A stretch of DNA of 64,000 nucleotides, taken from the NCBI GenBank assembly GCA_023440825.1, contig JAEXRL010000028.1:131957-195956 (forward strand), written 5' to 3'. Shown here one piece after another: positions 9,131 through 19,465 of the stretch (within the stretch, counting starts at the first letter, position 1; each line of letters starts with the position of its first letter). The notes under the pieces are model-generated. The model saw only the letters and a list, made by a program, of their open reading frames with translations, searched no databases and had not been told where the DNA came from. This DNA comes from Pseudomonadota bacterium. GTDB lineage: Bacteria; Pseudomonadota; Gammaproteobacteria; Burkholderiales; Burkholderiaceae_B. Position numbers and translations under genes: made by a program.

Positions 9131-9530
9131 TGATGGGAGACCGAGTCATATAGTGGTAGAGGTATTTTGCATACATTGTAGCGCTTGAGTCGGTACAGGA
9201 TTGGTGGTGAGTGTACGGCGGTTCTGGCGTGGCGTGTGAGTGCGTACGTATGTACTCCATAGTGCAAGACAGCTTGCAAACCATAGGCTGAATGCTGCAA
9301 AAAGTGGGAGGATATGACAGAAAAAAGCATGATTTCTGCTTGGCTAGACGATTAAGGGGTTTTTATATCGGCAAAGAAAAGAGTATGCTTAATGGTTTAG
9401 GGCTTATTTAGCCTGTTGTGTAGTGGTCGGCACTGTGTCATATCTGCGCTGTATTATCTAAACGATGATAATCGCAATACGAGCTGCGTTATACTTGGTG
9501 CCTTGTGATTCCGTACGAATATCAATATTA
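9131..9530. other. Intergenic region between metR and the DUF2889 gene
   Basis: 400 bases with no convincing coding sequence on either strand. It must contain the metR promoter and the promoter of the plus-strand DUF2889 gene, but no site matches a consensus well enough to report. Confidence 0.4.
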
Positions 9531-10109
9531 ATGTCTTTGCCCCTTCCCGACGCATCCCGTGAAGCGATACATACTCGCTCTATACGTGTACAGGCCTACA
9601 GCCGTAGCGATGGCTTGTGGGATCTGGACGCCGAATTGATGGACGTGAAAACCTATGATTTTCCGTTGCGTACTGGGCAGATGCATCGTGCTGGAGAACC
9701 AGTGCATGACATGCTGTTACGAATCACGATCGATGATGAATTCAATATTGTTGCTGCGGTAGCGGCTTATGAAGCCGCGCCATATGGTTCCCATTGCAGC
9801 GCTATTGCCCCCGATTACCAGAAGCTGGTTGGCCTTAATTTACTGAAGCAGTTTAGGCACAGGGTAAAAGAGCGTTTTTTGCGTGCAGCAGGCTGTACTC
9901 ATATGACAGAACTGTCTTATGTACTGCCTACCGTTGCCATACAGGCTATGGCGGCGAAACGCAGAGATCAACAAACAACCGAGATTCACCGCACTGATAA
10001 ACAGCCATTTCAGTTGGGCGGTTGTCACGCTCTGCGCCTGAGCGGACCGGTGGTAAAAGAGCATTATCCCGTTTGGTATCGGGACACCGAAACCAAAGGA
10101 GTTAGCTAA
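9531..10109 (+). CDS. DUF2889 family protein
   Basis: 192 residues from the ATG at 9531. The segment RVQAYSRSDGLWDLDAELMD followed by LRITIDDEFNIVAAVAAYEA is typical of the DUF2889 family, whose role is unknown. A frame from 9465 would add 22 hydrophobic residues unlike the family, so 9531 is preferred although no strong ribosome site is seen. It ends in a short basic region with conserved His/Tyr (KEHYPVWYRD). It sits 70 bases upstream of sucC, which is not an obvious functional link. Confidence 0.75.
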   Translation: MSLPLPDASREAIHTRSIRVQAYSRSDGLWDLDAELMDVKTYDFPLRTGQMHRAGEPVHDMLLRITIDDEFNIVAAVAAYEAAPYGSHCSAIAPDYQKLVGLNLLKQFRHRVKERFLRAAGCTHMTELSYVLPTVAIQAMAAKRRDQQTTEIHRTDKQPFQLGGCHALRLSGPVVKEHYPVWYRDTETKGVS

Positions 10110-10178
10110 GTTTTAGTTCCGCAGCTTCAGACTTTAGTCTGAGTCTGCTCATTTTTTTTTTAGACTGACAGGTAACAA

Positions 10179-11339
10179 ATGAAAATTCACGAATATCAGG
10201 GCAAGGCACTGCTAAAGCAGTACGGTGTTGCTGTGCCACGCGGAATTCCTGCCTTTTCCGTCGACGAGGCTGTTGCGGCGGCTGAGCAGTTAGGTGGTAA
10301 AGTTTGGGTTGTTAAAGCTCAAATTCATGCCGGCGGACGTGGTATGGGCGGTGGCGTGAAGCTAGCCCGCTCGATTGACGAAGTACGCCAATTAGCCACT
10401 GAAATCTTAGGCATGCAGCTTATTACGCACCAAACCAGCCCAGAAGGGCAAAAAGTGCGTCGCTTGCTGGTTGAAGAGGGCGCCGATATCCAGAAAGAAT
10501 ACTATCTGGGCATTGTGACCGACCGTAATACTCAGCGCGTATGCGTCATGGCCTCTAAAGAAGGGGGCATGGAAATTGAAGAAGTGGCCGAGGAAAACCC
10601 AGACGCCATTCTGAAAGAGTTCGTTGATCCAGCCGTGGGTTTGACTACTGCTCAGGCAGAAAGCCTGGCTCGTGGCATTGATGTGCCAGAGGCCTCGGTT
10701 GCCAAAGCAGCAGATCAGTTGCAGAAACTGTATCAGGTATACGTAGAAACCGATGCTGAGCTAGCCGAAATTAACCCGCTGATTTTGACAGGTTCTGGCG
10801 ATATTATTGCTCTGGACGCCAAGTTCAATTTCGATAGCAACTCCTTATACCGTCACCCCGAGCTGGTAGAGTTTCGTGATCTAGACGAAGAAGATCCCGC
10901 TGAAGTCGAGGCCAGCAAGTTCGATCTGGCTTATATTCAGCTTGATGGCAATATTGGCTGCTTGGTGAACGGCGCTGGCTTGGCGATGGCCACGATGGAT
11001 ACCATCAAACTGTTTGGTGGTGAGCCAGCGAACTTCCTGGACGTGGGCGGTGGTGCTACGGCAGAAAAAGTAACTGAAGCATTCAAAATCATGTTGGCTA
11101 ACGATGGCGTCAAAGCGATTTTGGTCAATATTTTTGGTGGCATCATGCGCTGCGACGTGATTGCAGAGGGTGTGATTGCTGCATGTAAGGCTGTCAACCT
11201 GAACGTACCACTGGTGGTGCGCATGAAAGGTACCAACGAAGAGTTGGGCAAACAGATGTTGGCTGACTCCGGTCTGCCCATCATTAGCGCGGACACCATG
11301 GCTGAAGCAGCTACTGCTGTTGTCGCCGCTGCCAAATAA
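10179..11339 (+). CDS. sucC: Succinyl-CoA ligase, beta subunit
   Basis: 386 residues. With SucD it makes succinate, CoA and ATP or GTP from succinyl-CoA in the TCA cycle. The N-terminal ATP-grasp fold begins [17 protein letters not shown] and has [14 protein letters not shown]. The acid cluster AEINPLILT binds metal, and the C-terminal segment [16 protein letters not shown] completes the active site. Length matches the family. A T-run and weak hairpin (about 10127-10162) precede it. sucD follows 21 bases downstream in one operon. Confidence 0.97.
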   Translation: MKIHEYQGKALLKQYGVAVPRGIPAFSVDEAVAAAEQLGGKVWVVKAQIHAGGRGMGGGVKLARSIDEVRQLATEILGMQLITHQTSPEGQKVRRLLVEEGADIQKEYYLGIVTDRNTQRVCVMASKEGGMEIEEVAEENPDAILKEFVDPAVGLTTAQAESLARGIDVPEASVAKAADQLQKLYQVYVETDAELAEINPLILTGSGDIIALDAKFNFDSNSLYRHPELVEFRDLDEEDPAEVEASKFDLAYIQLDGNIGCLVNGAGLAMATMDTIKLFGGEPANFLDVGGGATAEKVTEAFKIMLANDGVKAILVNIFGGIMRCDVIAEGVIAACKAVNLNVPLVVRMKGTNEELGKQMLADSGLPIISADTMAEAATAVVAAAK

Positions 11340-11360
11340 GTAAAGGTTGAGGATTAGCAA

Positions 11361-12242
11361 ATGTCAATTCTGATCAATAAAGACACGAAAGTGATTACAC
11401 AGGGTATTACTGGTAAAACTGGCCAGTTCCATACCCGTATGTGCCGTGAATACGGTAACGGCGAAGCGGCCTTCGTAGCGGGTGTTAACCCCAAACGTGC
11501 AGGCGAGGACTTTGAAGGTATTCCTATCTACGCTTCAGTGGCTGATGCCAAAGCGGCGACTGGCGCTACCGTTTCTGTGATTTATGTACCACCTGCAGGT
11601 GCAGCAGCAGCTATCTGGGAAGCGGTTGAAGCTGACCTGGATTTAGCTATCTGCATTACCGAAGGTATTCCTGTGCGCGATATGTTGGAACTGCGTAATC
11701 GCATGCGTGCAGAAAACCGTAAAACCTTGCTGTTGGGGCCAAACTGCCCAGGCCTGATCACGCCTGACGAAATCAAAATCGGTATTATGCCCGGTCATAT
11801 TCACCGTAAAGGCCGTATTGGTGTAGTAAGCCGCTCAGGCACACTCACCTATGAAGCGGTTGCCCAGTTGACCGAGTTGGGTCTGGGTCAGTCCAGCGCT
11901 GTCGGTATTGGTGGTGACCCCATCAACGGTCTGAAGCACATCGATGTTCTGAAAATGTTCAACGACGATCCTGACACCGATGCAGTAGTCATGATTGGTG
12001 AAATCGGTGGTCCAGATGAAGTGAATGCGGCATTATGGGCTAAAGACAATATGAACAAGCCTGTTGTAGGCTTTATCGCTGGTGTCACAGCGCCTCCCGG
12101 AAAACGCATGGGTCACGCGGGTGCCCTGATTTCTGGTGGTGCGGATACGGCTGATGCCAAGCTCGCCGTCATGGAAGAGTGTGGTATCCGTACGACTCGT
12201 AACCCATCCGAAATGGGTAAGCTGCTTAAGTCAGTACTGTAA
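11361..12242 (+). CDS. sucD: Succinyl-CoA ligase, alpha subunit
   Basis: 293 residues. An N-terminal Rossmann domain binds CoA (GITGKTGQFHTRMCREYG), and the histidine phosphorylated during catalysis is in GHAGALISGGADTADAK. It is the usual partner of the SucC gene immediately upstream. A strong terminator follows, so the unit is sucC-sucD. Confidence 0.97.
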   Translation: MSILINKDTKVITQGITGKTGQFHTRMCREYGNGEAAFVAGVNPKRAGEDFEGIPIYASVADAKAATGATVSVIYVPPAGAAAAIWEAVEADLDLAICITEGIPVRDMLELRNRMRAENRKTLLLGPNCPGLITPDEIKIGIMPGHIHRKGRIGVVSRSGTLTYEAVAQLTELGLGQSSAVGIGGDPINGLKHIDVLKMFNDDPDTDAVVMIGEIGGPDEVNAALWAKDNMNKPVVGFIAGVTAPPGKRMGHAGALISGGADTADAKLAVMEECGIRTTRNPSEMGKLLKSVL

Positions 12243-12276
12243 GCTTAGTTAGCGCTTAGGCTGCTACCTAACAAGT

Positions 12277-12317
12277 AAAACCGGAGTGTAGGCTTAGCCT
12301 TCACTCCGGTTTTTTTT
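12277..12317 (+). terminator. Terminator of sucCD
   Basis: AACCGGAGTG pairs with CACTCCGGTT around a 12-base loop and is followed by a run of Ts. Clear intrinsic terminator. Confidence 0.92.
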
Positions 12318-12465
12318 ATCTGCCACTCGCGTGCAATACTCTGCTTGTCGTTTACCCCTGTAGACCTTAGTCATATCAACGCGTTACAAGGAATTTAAGG
12401 CGTATAATTGCCGACCTCTGCCTATTTGCAGAAGGTTCAACCTTATATTTCTTAGGACTTTTACC

Positions 12466-13824
12466 ATGTATTTGGTCGTCATACTTGCAGTCTTGATTGT
12501 GCTGATTGTGCTGGCAACCACCAAGCTTAAGCTGCACCCTTTCCTAGCTTTGCTGGGTGTGTCTTTCTTGGGCGGCTTTATGTATGGAGTGCCGCTACTC
12601 GATATTGTTAAACATATTACTGCCGGTTTCGGCGGCATTATGGGAAGCATTGGTATCGTCATTGTGTTGGGTACGATAATCGGGGTGATTCTGGAGCGAA
12701 CCGGGGCTGCTATCACGATGGCAGATAGCATTATTAAATTGCTGGGTAATCGCTTTCCTACATTGACCATGTCCATTATTGGTTATTTGGTCTCGATACC
12801 TGTTTTTTGTGATTCGGGTTATGTGATTTTGAATTCGCTTAAAGAGGCGATTGCAAAACGCATGAATGTTTCCCTGATCGCCATGAGTGTTGCCTTGGCA
12901 ACGGGGCTTTACGCCACCCATACATTTGTTCCTCCCACGCCCGGCCCCATTGCGGCGGCAGGTAATCTAGGGCTGAGCGATAGCTTGGGTTTGGTTATTC
13001 TGGTGGGTATGGTGGTTGCGGCAGCGACCGCCTTAGCTGGTCTGTTGTGGGCAAATATCTTTTTACACAAAGATATTGCCTTGGAAGCCCCGATTATGCC
13101 TAACGAGCAAGAACAAAGCCTGATGAAAACTCGCGAGGCCTATGGCGTATTGCCCAGCACGTTTCAGGCTTTTGCGCCTATTTTCTTGCCCATTGCCTTG
13201 ATTTGCTTAGGCTCGATTGCCGCATTTCCAAGTAAGCCCTTGGGCACCGGTACCCTGGCCAATGGCTTGCTGTTTTTGGGTCATCCTGTGGTGGCTTTAC
13301 TGGCAGGCTTATTGTCTGCGCTAAGCTTGCTGAAGGGCGAGGCGAAGCGTAAGCAATTCCATGATTATGTCGCTGATGGTTTGGTAGCATGCGCTCCCAT
13401 TCTCTTGATCACCGGAGCAGGCGGTGCGTTTGGCGCGATTTTGAAAGTCACCCCCTTAGGTGATTACATCGGTACCACCTTATCGGCCATGGGCATAGGT
13501 TTATTGATGCCATTTATTGTCTCAGCGGCCCTGAAAACAGCTCAAGGTTCAACCACGGTAGCATTGGTCACGACCTCCGCTCTGGTGGCTCCTATGCTGG
13601 GGCAGCTCGGCTTGGATAGTGAAATGGGCCGGGTATTAACGGTGATGGCTATTGGTGCGGGCGGTATGACGGTTTCCCACGCGAACGATAGCTTTTTCTG
13701 GGTGGTTACGCAGTTCAGCCGCATGCGAGTATCCACGGCGTATTATGCACAGACCATGGCTACTCTCATCCAAGGGGTGGTGGGCATGCTGGTGGTATGG
13801 TTATTGAGTCTAGTACTGCTGTAA
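12466..13824 (+). CDS. GntP-family proton symporter
   Basis: 452 residues, almost entirely hydrophobic with roughly 12 membrane segments. The phrases FVPPTPGPIAAAGNLG and GGMTVSHANDSFFWVVTQFS are hallmarks of the gluconate:H+ symporter (GntP) family, which also carries fructuronate, D-glycerate and other hydroxy acids. The substrate cannot be fixed from sequence; no sugar-acid kinase or dehydratase is adjacent. It has its own terminator. Confidence 0.88.
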   Translation: MYLVVILAVLIVLIVLATTKLKLHPFLALLGVSFLGGFMYGVPLLDIVKHITAGFGGIMGSIGIVIVLGTIIGVILERTGAAITMADSIIKLLGNRFPTLTMSIIGYLVSIPVFCDSGYVILNSLKEAIAKRMNVSLIAMSVALATGLYATHTFVPPTPGPIAAAGNLGLSDSLGLVILVGMVVAAATALAGLLWANIFLHKDIALEAPIMPNEQEQSLMKTREAYGVLPSTFQAFAPIFLPIALICLGSIAAFPSKPLGTGTLANGLLFLGHPVVALLAGLLSALSLLKGEAKRKQFHDYVADGLVACAPILLITGAGGAFGAILKVTPLGDYIGTTLSAMGIGLLMPFIVSAALKTAQGSTTVALVTTSALVAPMLGQLGLDSEMGRVLTVMAIGAGGMTVSHANDSFFWVVTQFSRMRVSTAYYAQTMATLIQGVVGMLVVWLLSLVLL

Positions 13825-13870
13825 TACGGCTCGTTAGCTAGGCTGTTATCGGCTTAAGCGGTATGTGCTT

Positions 13871-13915
13871 CAGGGTTTATGTGAATGTAATACGCACATA
13901 AACCCTGTTTTGTTT
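13871..13915 (+). terminator. Terminator after the GntP-family gene
   Basis: CAGGGTTTATGTG (13871-13883) pairs with CACATAAACCCTG (13895-13907) with perfect 13-bp arms, and a T-rich tail follows. Confidence 0.9.
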
Positions 13916-13997
13916 AGGGTTGTGTCTTTTAGTGCCTAGGCCAAGGCGTGCACGGCCAGTTGGACGTTTGATTTATAGCAAGTTTTTGGTCCAAGCA

Positions 13998-14026
13998 TGG
14001 GCAGTGATGAATGAGCCTGTTAAAAT
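13998..14026 (+). promoter_or_regulatory. Candidate promoter of the heme operon
   Basis: TGGGCA (13998-14003) and TAAAAT (14021-14026, five of six) are 17 bases apart and lie about 80 bases before the first small gene of the hem operon. Pattern match only. Confidence 0.5.
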
Positions 14027-14106
14027 AGCGTGAATGTAAATGAGCAAGCTGCGTGACGGCTTTATGTGTCGTCTTTTCACACAGTGTTTAATTAAGGAAT
14101 ATAGCC

Positions 14107-14232
14107 ATGGCGATTTTTAAATCATCCGAGGCCAAAGGGCAGGACAAGGGCCTGTCGTTATTGCAAGGCTTGGGTATTTTGGCCTTACTGGGTATTGTAG
14201 GCTCGCTGATCGCGCGCTGGTTTATTGGTTAA
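14107..14232 (+). CDS. 41-residue single-span membrane peptide upstream of hemC
   Basis: ATG at 14107 follows an AAGGAAT ribosome site (about 14094) and gives MAIFKSSEAKGQDKG followed by a 20-residue hydrophobic helix (LLQGLGILALLGIVGSLIA) and a short RWFIG tail. The stop lies 3 bases before the hemC ATG, so it is probably the first gene of the hem operon. The positively charged N-terminus suggests it stays in the cytoplasm. I do not recognise the family. It could act on heme enzymes at the membrane, but that is inference from position only. Confidence 0.6.
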   Translation: MAIFKSSEAKGQDKGLSLLQGLGILALLGIVGSLIARWFIG

Positions 14233-14235
14233 TAC

Positions 14236-15189
14236 ATGCTAGCGACACCTACTGAACTTGTTATCGCCACCCGTGCCAGTCGTTTAGCTCTCTGGCAGGC
14301 CGAACATATACGCGAACGCTTACGCGAGCTGTATCCCGATTGCGATGTAAAACTGCTGGAAATGACCACTAGGGGCGACATCATTCTTGACCGCACCTTA
14401 TCCAAAGTGGGTGGTAAAGGCTTGTTTGTCAAAGAGCTAGAAACCGCTTTGCTCGATGGCAGGGCGCATCTGGCTGTGCACTCACTCAAAGATGTGCCTG
14501 TATCGTTACAGCATCCTTTTGCCATGCCGGTCATTACCGAGCGGGACGACCCGCGTGATGCATTGGTGTCGCCTCAATACAGCACCTTGGCAGATATGCC
14601 GCCAGGAGCAGTGGTGGGAACCTCCAGTCTGCGTCGCGAGTCTCAGGTGCGTGAACGCTATCCCCATCTGGATGTGAAACCCTTGCGTGGCAATCTTGAT
14701 ACCCGTTTAGGAAAACTGGATCGGGGTGAGTACGATGCCATTATTCTTGCTTCGGCCGGTTTGCGTCGTTTGGGCCTAGAGTCCCGCATACGCTCGTATT
14801 TGTCGGTACAAGACAGCCTGCCTTCGGCGGGGCAAGGGGCCTTGGGCATAGAAATACTGGAAAGCCGTACTGATGTGGCGCAGTGGCTTGCACCCTTATC
14901 CTGCCCACAAAGCACCGCGTGTGCCATCGCCGAACGAGCGGTGTCGCGTGCCTTAGGTGGTTCCTGTCAGGTGCCATTAGCGGCCTATGCCACCTTGCAC
15001 CAGGACCAGCTTTTTATACAGGGTCTGGTTGCCGAACCTGACGGCAGCCGGGTGTATCGTGCTCAGCGTACTGGTCATCTTGACCAAGCCGAAGCTTTAG
15101 GTCTGGATTTGGCACAAGAGCTCAAAGATCAAGGGGCTCAGGCCATTCTTACTCGTATTTTGTCTGAGCAAACTGATACGACTGCATGA
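14236..15189 (+). CDS. hemC: Porphobilinogen deaminase (hydroxymethylbilane synthase)
   Basis: 317 residues. It polymerises four porphobilinogens into hydroxymethylbilane. The N-terminus [19 protein letters not shown] and the catalytic segment AVHSLKDVP (with the key Asp) are present, and the cysteine that holds the dipyrromethane cofactor is in [12 protein letters not shown]. Its end overlaps hemD by 4 bases (ATGA), showing translational coupling. Confidence 0.97.
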   Translation: MLATPTELVIATRASRLALWQAEHIRERLRELYPDCDVKLLEMTTRGDIILDRTLSKVGGKGLFVKELETALLDGRAHLAVHSLKDVPVSLQHPFAMPVITERDDPRDALVSPQYSTLADMPPGAVVGTSSLRRESQVRERYPHLDVKPLRGNLDTRLGKLDRGEYDAIILASAGLRRLGLESRIRSYLSVQDSLPSAGQGALGIEILESRTDVAQWLAPLSCPQSTACAIAERAVSRALGGSCQVPLAAYATLHQDQLFIQGLVAEPDGSRVYRAQRTGHLDQAEALGLDLAQELKDQGAQAILTRILSEQTDTTA

Positions 15190-16016
15190 GCGCTAATGCG
15201 ACGGTACTCCTAACCCGTCCGGCAGGTCGCAACGAATCTCTGGTGACCCGCTTGACGGAACAAGGCATAGCCAGTCTGGTGGTGCCAGGTCTGCAACTGG
15301 TTTCCCGCGACGGTGAGCCCGACGCGTATCTGGCGCCTGATCACTACGATGCACTGGTGTTTGTCAGTGGTCATGCTGCCAGAGTGTATTTTCAGCTTAT
15401 GGAGCAGGCTGGTCATAGCCTTGCTGCGCATCATTATCTGGCCAGCGTTGGCCAGCCTACCGCTAAAGCGCTGAGCCTCCTGCCTGGGGTTCAGAAACAG
15501 CAACTGATTTACCCTCACGATAACGACAGTTTGCAAGACTCTGAGGCATTGTGGACGTGCTTGCTGCCCTATTTGCACACTTGGCGTCGCGTTTTGATTG
15601 TGCGGGGCGAAAGCGGACGTGAATGGTTGGGGGCCAGACTGGAGAAAATGGGCTTGCGGGTAGACAGATTAGCCGTCTATCGTCGTATACCAGCAATCTG
15701 GCCAGTCGCACAGCAAGAGGCTTTACGTGCCTTGTATACACAGCTTCCCCCACTGTGTTTGTTAAGCAGTTCCGAGAGTGTGCGCGCAATTGCTTATAAT
15801 ATGAAACAGTTGGCATTGCTAGAACAATGGGCAAGAAGTTATTTTATTGTTATACATCCACGTATAGAGGCAGCGCTACAGACAGTGCTAAACGAGGCGG
15901 GCATTACTCATCCAATAGTGGTAAAAAGGTGTACGCCCACCGATGATTCAATTATCGAGGCTATCATGGCAGTTTTATCGCCTGATGAGCCGCACACGGA
16001 TACAATCTTGTCATGA
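15186..16016 (+). CDS. hemD: Uroporphyrinogen-III synthase
   Basis: 276 residues. It cyclises hydroxymethylbilane with inversion of ring D. The fold is poorly conserved in sequence, but [17 protein letters not shown] at the start, [14 protein letters not shown] in the middle and [11 protein letters not shown] towards the end fit the family. Position between hemC and hemX with 4-base overlaps on both sides supports the name. Confidence 0.93.
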   Translation: MSANATVLLTRPAGRNESLVTRLTEQGIASLVVPGLQLVSRDGEPDAYLAPDHYDALVFVSGHAARVYFQLMEQAGHSLAAHHYLASVGQPTAKALSLLPGVQKQQLIYPHDNDSLQDSEALWTCLLPYLHTWRRVLIVRGESGREWLGARLEKMGLRVDRLAVYRRIPAIWPVAQQEALRALYTQLPPLCLLSSSESVRAIAYNMKQLALLEQWARSYFIVIHPRIEAALQTVLNEAGITHPIVVKRCTPTDDSIIEAIMAVLSPDEPHTDTILS

Positions 16017-17398
16017 CAGAAAAAACTGATAACACCGCAGATAAGAAGCCTGACTCCGTCACTTCCAGTGATCAGCCGCAGAAAACGGCGGCCACCGAGA
16101 AGCAGTTCGATTCCGTGCCTCCTAAGAAAAAGGAAGAGCCCAAAAGTACAGCGGCTTCTTCTTCCAGCTCGCAGCAGCCATTACCTGCAGCCAAAGCCAA
16201 ACCCGGGCGCAGTGCAGCGCCAGTCTATGGCTTACTGCTGGTGGTCGTAGCGTTAGCCGGGGCAGGCTTGTGGTATCAGAACGAAACCATCAACACCCTG
16301 AAGTCCGATATACAGTCACAGCTGGCGGGCAACGCAAGTGCTGCACGACAGGCTCAGCAGCAGGCCGAGCAAGCAAGTTCACTGACTCGCGAGCAGGGCG
16401 CTAAGTTGGCAGCCCTGAGTAATTCCTACCAGCGTTCACAAGAACAATATCAGGATCTGAGCCAGGCATTTCAAGCCTTAACGGACAAAGGCTCAGACCT
16501 AATCTTACTGAACGATATCGATCATTTAGCCAGTATCGCGCAGCAGCAACTAATGCTGGGCGGTAATGTAGCTAATGCCATCATTGCGCTAGAGTCCGCT
16601 CAGGCTCAGTTAGCGCGTGCCAACCGGGTAAGGCTGGCATCACTACAACAAACTATTAATGGTGATCTTGATCGTTTGCGTGCCGTAGCAACAGTGGACG
16701 CTGATGCTTTGTCGCGTCAGTTAGATACCTTGGGTAGCTTATTGGCTCAGGCCCCGTTGCTGGTGCCTGATGATGTGGCGGCCGGTGCGACAGGCGAACC
16801 CATTACACAGGGATCAGACATGGCCGTGCCCGTCGAGCTAGGGCCGGATGCCACTTGGTGGGAACGTAGCTGGAATCTTAGTAGCCGTTGGGCCGTACAA
16901 GCCTGGCGCTCACTGAGCCATGATTTAGGGCAGTTTGTATCCATTCGCCGTGTGGATGATGCCGCAGCCTTGATGATGTCGCCAGACCAGGCGGCCAGTT
17001 TCCGTGAGAGCATGAATTTGCGTGTGATGACGGCTCAGCTAGCCATGATGATGAATCAATCGGATTTATGGCAAAAAGAATTAGGCGCTCTGGAAGAGCG
17101 TTTGAATCGTCGCTACGACCTTAACTCATCCAAGACACAACAGGCTGTGCGCTTATTACGTCAACTACAAGATACCCAAATTGGACAGCGCTTACCAACG
17201 GTAGATAATACCTTGGCAGCGATTGAAACCTTGCGCCAAGAAGAGCTGGATCAGCCTTTGCATTCGGATCAGGATGCAAGGCAGGATGAAACGGATCCCG
17301 ATAGCACGGACGAGCAGGATCAGCTGCCCGAGTCCGAGAGCTCGGAAGCTAATGCGGATCAGTCACAAGCTGCTGCGTGGCGCACGCTGGCCGGATAA
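16013..17398 (+). CDS. hemX: HemX, membrane protein of the heme operon
   Basis: 461 residues. A low-complexity Lys/Ser/Pro N-terminus (about 1-75) precedes one membrane helix (YGLLLVVVALAGAGLWY), a coiled-coil stretch rich in Gln and Ala (about 100-155), and a helical domain; the last 50 residues are very acidic. This is the HemX layout. The family is often annotated as uroporphyrin-III C-methyltransferase, but no methyltransferase motif is visible here. Its role in heme supply is not firmly known. hemY follows 9 bases later. Confidence 0.88.
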   Translation: MTEKTDNTADKKPDSVTSSDQPQKTAATEKQFDSVPPKKKEEPKSTAASSSSSQQPLPAAKAKPGRSAAPVYGLLLVVVALAGAGLWYQNETINTLKSDIQSQLAGNASAARQAQQQAEQASSLTREQGAKLAALSNSYQRSQEQYQDLSQAFQALTDKGSDLILLNDIDHLASIAQQQLMLGGNVANAIIALESAQAQLARANRVRLASLQQTINGDLDRLRAVATVDADALSRQLDTLGSLLAQAPLLVPDDVAAGATGEPITQGSDMAVPVELGPDATWWERSWNLSSRWAVQAWRSLSHDLGQFVSIRRVDDAAALMMSPDQAASFRESMNLRVMTAQLAMMMNQSDLWQKELGALEERLNRRYDLNSSKTQQAVRLLRQLQDTQIGQRLPTVDNTLAAIETLRQEELDQPLHSDQDARQDETDPDSTDEQDQLPESESSEANADQSQAAAWRTLAG

Positions 17399-17407
17399 GG
17401 AAAAGTT

Positions 17408-18904
17408 ATGCGTACCTGGTTCTGGACACTTATCTTATTTGTAACGGCGGTAGCTCTGGCTTTAGTGTTGCGCGAGCACGCGGGCAATGTCTACTTGGTG
17501 ACTCCGCATCATATTGTGCGCTCATCGCTGGTGTTTTTTGTACTAAGCGTGCTGGCCTTATTTATTGGCTTACATGTGTTGTTGCGTTTATTGTCCTGGG
17601 TGGGCGATGCGCCGGGTCGGTTCGGACTGTGGCGTCGCCGCAGAGCGCAAAATCGTGATCGCGAAATGCTGGAACGGGGATGGATACATATCCTTGAGGG
17701 GCGCTATGACGAAGCCGAGCGCCAACTGTCCCGTCTTTTGGGTAAAACCAAAAACACCAGTAGTAAAGTTGTCGCGGCTTTAGCGGCAGCAAGGGCGGCT
17801 CATTATCAAGGTGAATTTCAGCGTCGCGATGAGTCCTTGCAACTGGCTCGTGCGGCCAGTGTCGAGGATGTATTGCTCAATGATGCCACCGCAGTAGCCG
17901 CGGCGGAAATGTACCTGGATCAAAACCAGCCACAAAAAGCCGTGGATTTGCTGCAGCCGGTACAAGATGCCAGTTCCCGGCATTTTCATGCAACTCGCTT
18001 GTTGCAACGAGCCTATCGCCAGTTAGGTCAGTACGACAGAGTATATGAGCTGACTCGTTTATTGGTGCGACGTAGCGCGATTGACGAGCAGGAAGCCAAA
18101 GACGCCATTTCTTGGGCGGCTGCCGAACGTTTGCGTGCAGGCGGGGCGGACAATTTCAAAACGCTTTGGTCTGATTTAAAAAACGATGAAAAAACCCTGC
18201 CAGCGGTCGCCATGCAGGCCGCACAGGTGCTTGAGGCAGCCGGGCAGCAAGAAGAGGCAGCGCGAGTGCTTGAGCCAGCCATACGACAAAGTTTTGATGC
18301 CGCTTTACTGGGTGCCTATGCGCAGTGCTCGGCAGAGCAGGTCAGCCGTCGTTTAGCCAAAGCAGAAGAATGGCTGCGCACCGAGCCCAATAACCCGGTG
18401 TTATTAACAGCCTTGGGGCAACTGTGCCTGACCAGCAGTTTGTGGGGGCAAGCGGAACATTATTTGTTGCGCAGTCTAAAGCTGCGTCCTGATCTACGTA
18501 GTTACGCCTTATTAGGTAATTTATATGATGCCTTGGGGCGTCAGCCTGAGGCGATTACATTTTGGCGTAAAGCGGCGACCATGGCCGGTACCTTGCCGGT
18601 GTTGTTTGCCGGAGGTGCTTTACCCGCTGCACAGACCCATTTGGACCCTGAAGTGTTTGATGCCTTGGACGACCTGGATAGCGCACAGACTCATGAATAC
18701 CGAGTTCCTGATGCCGCCAGTGCTGTAGCAAGCGATATCCCCGATAATCGCCCTGTGCCCGTTCATGCACCACCAGTGGCCCCAGCCGCCCATGAAATTG
18801 AAAGTAGTCACCCCGATGAAGGGCATGACTACTTTGATACTGCACCCATACCCGGAGTGGACGTTACTCAGTTATCTGACCGTCCCCGCCGCGCTGACGA
18901 TTAA
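17408..18904 (+). CDS. hemY: HemY, TPR membrane protein of the heme operon
   Basis: 498 residues. Two hydrophobic helices (about residues 4-25 and 38-60) open the protein, followed by TPR-like helical repeats from about residue 85 to 400 (for example EGRYDEAERQLSRLL and ALLGNLYDALGRQPEAITFW). The C-terminal 80 residues are acidic and probably disordered. This is the proteobacterial HemY, distinct from the protoporphyrinogen oxidase of the same name in Bacillus. It is thought to act in late heme biogenesis. Confidence 0.9.
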   Translation: MRTWFWTLILFVTAVALALVLREHAGNVYLVTPHHIVRSSLVFFVLSVLALFIGLHVLLRLLSWVGDAPGRFGLWRRRRAQNRDREMLERGWIHILEGRYDEAERQLSRLLGKTKNTSSKVVAALAAARAAHYQGEFQRRDESLQLARAASVEDVLLNDATAVAAAEMYLDQNQPQKAVDLLQPVQDASSRHFHATRLLQRAYRQLGQYDRVYELTRLLVRRSAIDEQEAKDAISWAAAERLRAGGADNFKTLWSDLKNDEKTLPAVAMQAAQVLEAAGQQEEAARVLEPAIRQSFDAALLGAYAQCSAEQVSRRLAKAEEWLRTEPNNPVLLTALGQLCLTSSLWGQAEHYLLRSLKLRPDLRSYALLGNLYDALGRQPEAITFWRKAATMAGTLPVLFAGGALPAAQTHLDPEVFDALDDLDSAQTHEYRVPDAASAVASDIPDNRPVPVHAPPVAPAAHEIESSHPDEGHDYFDTAPIPGVDVTQLSDRPRRADD

Positions 18905-18937
18905 TCCCCCTAGTTCTCTTTTTTGAAGGTTCAGACA

Positions 18938-19465
18938 ATGAGCTTAGTGAATGTACCTGCCGGCGATAAAGCACCTGATGAATTCAATGTTGTGATCGAA
19001 ATTCCGCAAAATTCCGATCCTGTGAAGTATGAAGTTGAAGATGGTGTGATTTATGTAGATCGTTTTATGCTCACTGCCATGCACTACCCTTGTAACTACG
19101 GTTATATCCCTCAGACTATCTCCGATGATGGGGACCCGGTGGATGTGTTGGTGATGGCACCATTTCCGATTCAAACAGGTGCTGTCATTAAATGCCGTCC
19201 CGTAGGCATTTTGCATATGGAAGACGAAGGTGGTGGTGACGCCAAGCTCTTGGCCGTGCCTACCGACAAGCTCTATCCTTTGTACCGCCACATTCAGGGG
19301 CCTGATGATGTGGCACCTGAAGAGCTGGCACGTATTCAGCACTTTTTCGAGCGCTACAAAGACTTGGAAAAAGGCAAATGGGCCAAGGTAACAGGCTGGT
19401 CTGGTGTGGAAGAGGCCCGTCAAGAAGTATTGGCTGGCGTTAAACGTTTTCAAGACGCGTCATGA
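18938..19465 (+). CDS. ppa: Inorganic pyrophosphatase, family I
   Basis: 175 residues. It hydrolyses pyrophosphate and needs Mg2+. The catalytic signature [10 protein letters not shown] is intact, with the preceding [13 protein letters not shown] segment. The ATG at 18938 follows GAAGGT with good spacing; a TTG five codons earlier is less likely. It overlaps the FAH-family gene by 4 bases. Confidence 0.96.
   Translation: MSLVNVPAGDKAPDEFNVVIEIPQNSDPVKYEVEDGVIYVDRFMLTAMHYPCNYGYIPQTISDDGDPVDVLVMAPFPIQTGAVIKCRPVGILHMEDEGGGDAKLLAVPTDKLYPLYRHIQGPDDVAPEELARIQHFFERYKDLEKGKWAKVTGWSGVEEARQEVLAGVKRFQDAS

Noticed and set aside
10881..11360. 159-residue minus-strand frame opposite sucC
   Set aside because: Antisense shadow of a clearly conserved gene.
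16013..17398. Uroporphyrin-III C-methyltransferase activity for HemX
   Set aside because: The annotation is common, but no SAM-methyltransferase motif is visible; the protein is a membrane-anchored coiled-coil type.
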